Origin: Gammaproteobacteria bacterium
GTDB lineage: Bacteria > Pseudomonadota > Gammaproteobacteria > Arenicellales > JAOTYS01
Length of the DNA: 8,508 bases
Assembly: GCA_029861795.1 (NCBI GenBank)
Contig: JAOTYS010000185.1
Location: forward strand, 1 to 8,508
Reading direction: 5' to 3'
The position numbers and the translations under genes were made by a program. The first letter of the stretch is position 1. Each line of letters starts with the position of its first letter. The notes under the pieces were generated by a model, which had not been told where the DNA came from, made no database searches, and was given only the letters and a program-made list of their open reading frames with translations. Positions 7,034 through 8,508 of this stretch are shown one piece after another.

Positions 7034-7296
7034 GCCTGGTATTTAGTCAAAACTGCGTATGGAACGTATTTTGACGCGCATAGCACGCCCGAAGGGGAAA
7101 ATACATGGATGTATTTCGTCACCTCGTTGTTACTTGATTGGAATCTTGGCGAGACCTCCATAGCTACGTTTCCGGGATGCTGTGTATCAACCGGCGCCGG
7201 TGGTCTAAATATCAATGCGCCCAAGAATCCAATGGCAAGGACAATAGCCAAAACCACCCAGACAAGAAAATGATTGCGACGATGTTTAACTTGCAT
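7030..7296 (-). CDS. Small single-helix membrane protein, function unknown
   Basis: I do not recognise this 88-residue protein. A basic N-terminus (MQVKHRRNH) is followed by one strong membrane helix (about 10-30) ending in RPPAPVD. By the positive-inside rule the tail of about 55 residues should face the periplasm. The tail is polar and aromatic, with a single Cys73. The gene sits three bases after the stop of the 73-aa membrane protein and overlaps the Rieske gene by four bases (ATGA). Such tight coupling argues that it is a real gene and an accessory or assembly subunit of the haem/Rieske protein. The N-terminal half looks more family-like than the tail, so a frame change near the 3' end cannot be excluded by eye. 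Confidence 0.75.
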   Translation of the reverse strand: MQVKHRRNHFLVWVVLAIVLAIGFLGALIFRPPAPVDTQHPGNVAMEVSPRFQSSNNEVTKYIHVFSPSGVLCASKYVPYAVLTKYQA

Positions 7297-7299
7297 GGA

Positions 7300-7521
7300 T
7301 TACTCGTCCGCGGGCGAACGAGATGCCGCGCGCCAACGCATCACAACAAGCGGCCAGAGCATGATGGCCCCGGGCAGCACCATCAGACGAAACGGAATAT
7401 TCCACCCGCGAACCGCATGGTCGACACGGCCAATACCGATGCTGACAAACACGATACCAATGACCACACCGATGACGCCGTAGGCAGCCAAAATGATTAA
7501 GACGGTTGTCGCAGCAAGCAT
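7300..7521 (-). CDS. Small two-helix membrane protein, function unknown
   Basis: This 73-residue protein has two hydrophobic segments (about 4-30 and 43-62) joined by a short loop (GRVDHAVRGWNIPFR) and a basic tail (RWRAASRSPADE). The motif FRLMVLPGAIMLWPLV at the second helix looks conserved in type: I associate LPG...WPL with small hypothetical proteins near membrane redox genes, but cannot confirm that. The start codon lies 8 bases after the acetoacetyl-CoA synthetase stop, and no Shine-Dalgarno is visible, so it may be translated by coupling to that gene or use a different start. It is followed after three bases by the next small membrane gene. It is likely an accessory subunit of the module, and its short length is natural for such subunits. 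Confidence 0.78.
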   Translation of the reverse strand: MLAATTVLIILAAYGVIGVVIGIVFVSIGIGRVDHAVRGWNIPFRLMVLPGAIMLWPLVVMRWRAASRSPADE

Positions 7522-7529
7522 CGTCGTTG

Positions 7530-8508
7530 TTATGCGCTTTGCAGCTCTGGGAGATCCCTGAACAACTCCAGCGCCTCAGGATTGGCCAGGGCCTCTTTAT
7601 TTTTCACCGCGCGGCCATGTACCACGTCGCGCACTGCGAGTTCCACAATCTTGCCACTCTTAGTGCGCGGGATATCCAAAACCTGCACCACCTTGCCCGG
7701 AACGTGTCTGGGCGTGGTGTTCGTCCTAATCTTCATCTTGATATTCTCGATCAGACGATCGTCCAGACGGAGGCCTTCCCGCAGACGCACAAACAGCACT
7801 ATGCGGGTATCGTTGTGCCATTCCTGACCCACCACCAGCGCCTCCACCACCTCGTTGATCTGTTCCGCCTGACGATAGATTTCGGCCGTTCCTATGCGCA
7901 CGCCGCCGGGATTCAGCACCGCATCGGAGCGACCATAGATAATCATGCCGCCGTGTTCCGTGATCTCGACGTAGTCACCGTGGCACCATATACCAGGGTA
8001 TTTTTCGAAATACGCCGCTTGATATCTCTTGTCACCGGGGTCGTTCCAAAAGCCTACCGGCATCGACGGAAATGACTGGGTACACACCAACTCGCCCTTC
8101 TCCCCTATGACTGGATGGCCGTTATCGTCGAACGCCTCTACACGCATTCCCAAAACCAGGCACTGGATCTCGCCTCGCCACACTGGCAGGATTGGACAAC
8201 CCGCAACAAAACAACCCATGATGTCCGTGCCGCCCGACATCGATGACAAGCAAACGCCATCTTTAACCTTTTGATACACATAGTCAAAACCTTCCGGACT
8301 GAGGGGCGAACCGGTGGAAAGCAATGTACGCACCGACCCCAAATCATGGGTGTTGACAGGTGCAATTCCAGCCTTACTCGCAGCGTCAATAAATTTGGCC
8401 GAGGTACCGAAGATATTGATACCCTCCTGCTCGGCGAAATCAAATAGGACATTGCCATCTGGGTAAAACGGCGACCCGTCGTAAAGCATGAGGGTGGCGC
8501 TCGAGGCC
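7530..8508 (-). CDS. aacS: Acetoacetyl-CoA synthetase, C-terminal half (runs off right edge)
   Basis: This enzyme joins acetoacetate to CoA with ATP through an acyl-adenylate, giving acetoacetyl-CoA for ketone-body use or polyhydroxybutyrate metabolism. About 325 codons are visible, roughly half the usual length of about 650; the frame is open to the right edge and the visible part opens [16 protein letters not shown]. Counting from the internal Met at 8489, adenylate-forming motifs are SGGTD (85-89), the hinge region [21 protein letters not shown] (185-205) and PRTKSGK (274-280), whose Lys280 is the expected catalytic lysine. The [13 protein letters not shown] form is typical of AacS; acetyl-CoA synthetase usually has a different residue set here (GHRLGTAE). 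The stop (TAA) is followed after 8 bases by the first small membrane gene, with no terminator between, so read-through into the redox module is plausible. Confidence in the family is high; the N-terminal half is unseen. Confidence 0.95.
   Translation of the reverse strand, partial: ASSATLMLYDGSPFYPDGNVLFDFAEQEGINIFGTSAKFIDAASKAGIAPVNTHDLGSVRTLLSTGSPLSPEGFDYVYQKVKDGVCLSSMSGGTDIMGCFVAGCPILPVWRGEIQCLVLGMRVEAFDDNGHPVIGEKGELVCTQSFPSMPVGFWNDPGDKRYQAAYFEKYPGIWCHGDYVEITEHGGMIIYGRSDAVLNPGGVRIGTAEIYRQAEQINEVVEALVVGQEWHNDTRIVLFVRLREGLRLDDRLIENIKMKIRTNTTPRHVPGKVVQVLDIPRTKSGKIVELAVRDVVHGRAVKNKEALANPEALELFRDLPELQSA

Noticed and set aside
5182..7521. Redox module as a standard MsrPQ or ferric-iron reductase system
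   Set aside because: No MsrP-like molybdopterin protein is present, and there is no FAD/NAD(P)H domain. Only the membrane domain resembles MsrQ.
7506..8075. Plus-strand ORF of 189 codons opposite aacS
   Set aside because: The minus-strand frame has clear adenylate-forming motifs. The plus-strand product is His-rich with no recognisable domain.

Overview
The window reads as bacterial chromosomal DNA, most likely from a proteobacterium and perhaps a gammaproteobacterium. This is inferred from protein style and dense same-strand operon packing; no rRNA or marker gene is present to confirm it. Every gene I can support lies on the minus strand, so the biology runs from right to left. I found no tRNA, rRNA, CRISPR array, insertion sequence or phage gene. 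No stretch longer than about 230 bases is without a gene.

Right end (7530-8508): the C-terminal half of an acetoacetyl-CoA synthetase (AacS), whose start lies beyond the window. It activates acetoacetate to acetoacetyl-CoA.

Centre right (4875-7521): a tight run of five genes. In transcription order they are a 73-aa two-helix membrane protein, an 88-aa single-helix membrane protein, a 356-aa fusion of a ferric-reductase-like haem b membrane domain with a C-terminal Rieske [2Fe-2S] domain, a 262-aa membrane-anchored protein with a conserved-looking Cys/His motif, and an 88-aa probable lipoprotein. Gaps or overlaps of a few bases, including an ATGA overlap, suggest that the first four at least are made together. 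I read this as a small membrane redox module of unknown partner and substrate. It is the least explained and most interesting part of the window.

Left half (1-4781): a Dpp/Opp-type ABC importer of the peptide/nickel/opine family in the order binding protein, permease, permease, ATPase, second ATPase (only its first 28 codons are in the window). A strong Shine-Dalgarno precedes the binding protein. A GC-rich hairpin with interrupted U-runs separates it from the permease genes, a layout that would give much more binding protein than membrane complex. The true substrate cannot be read from sequence alone.

The three blocks are co-directional, but nothing in the sequence shows that they work in one pathway.
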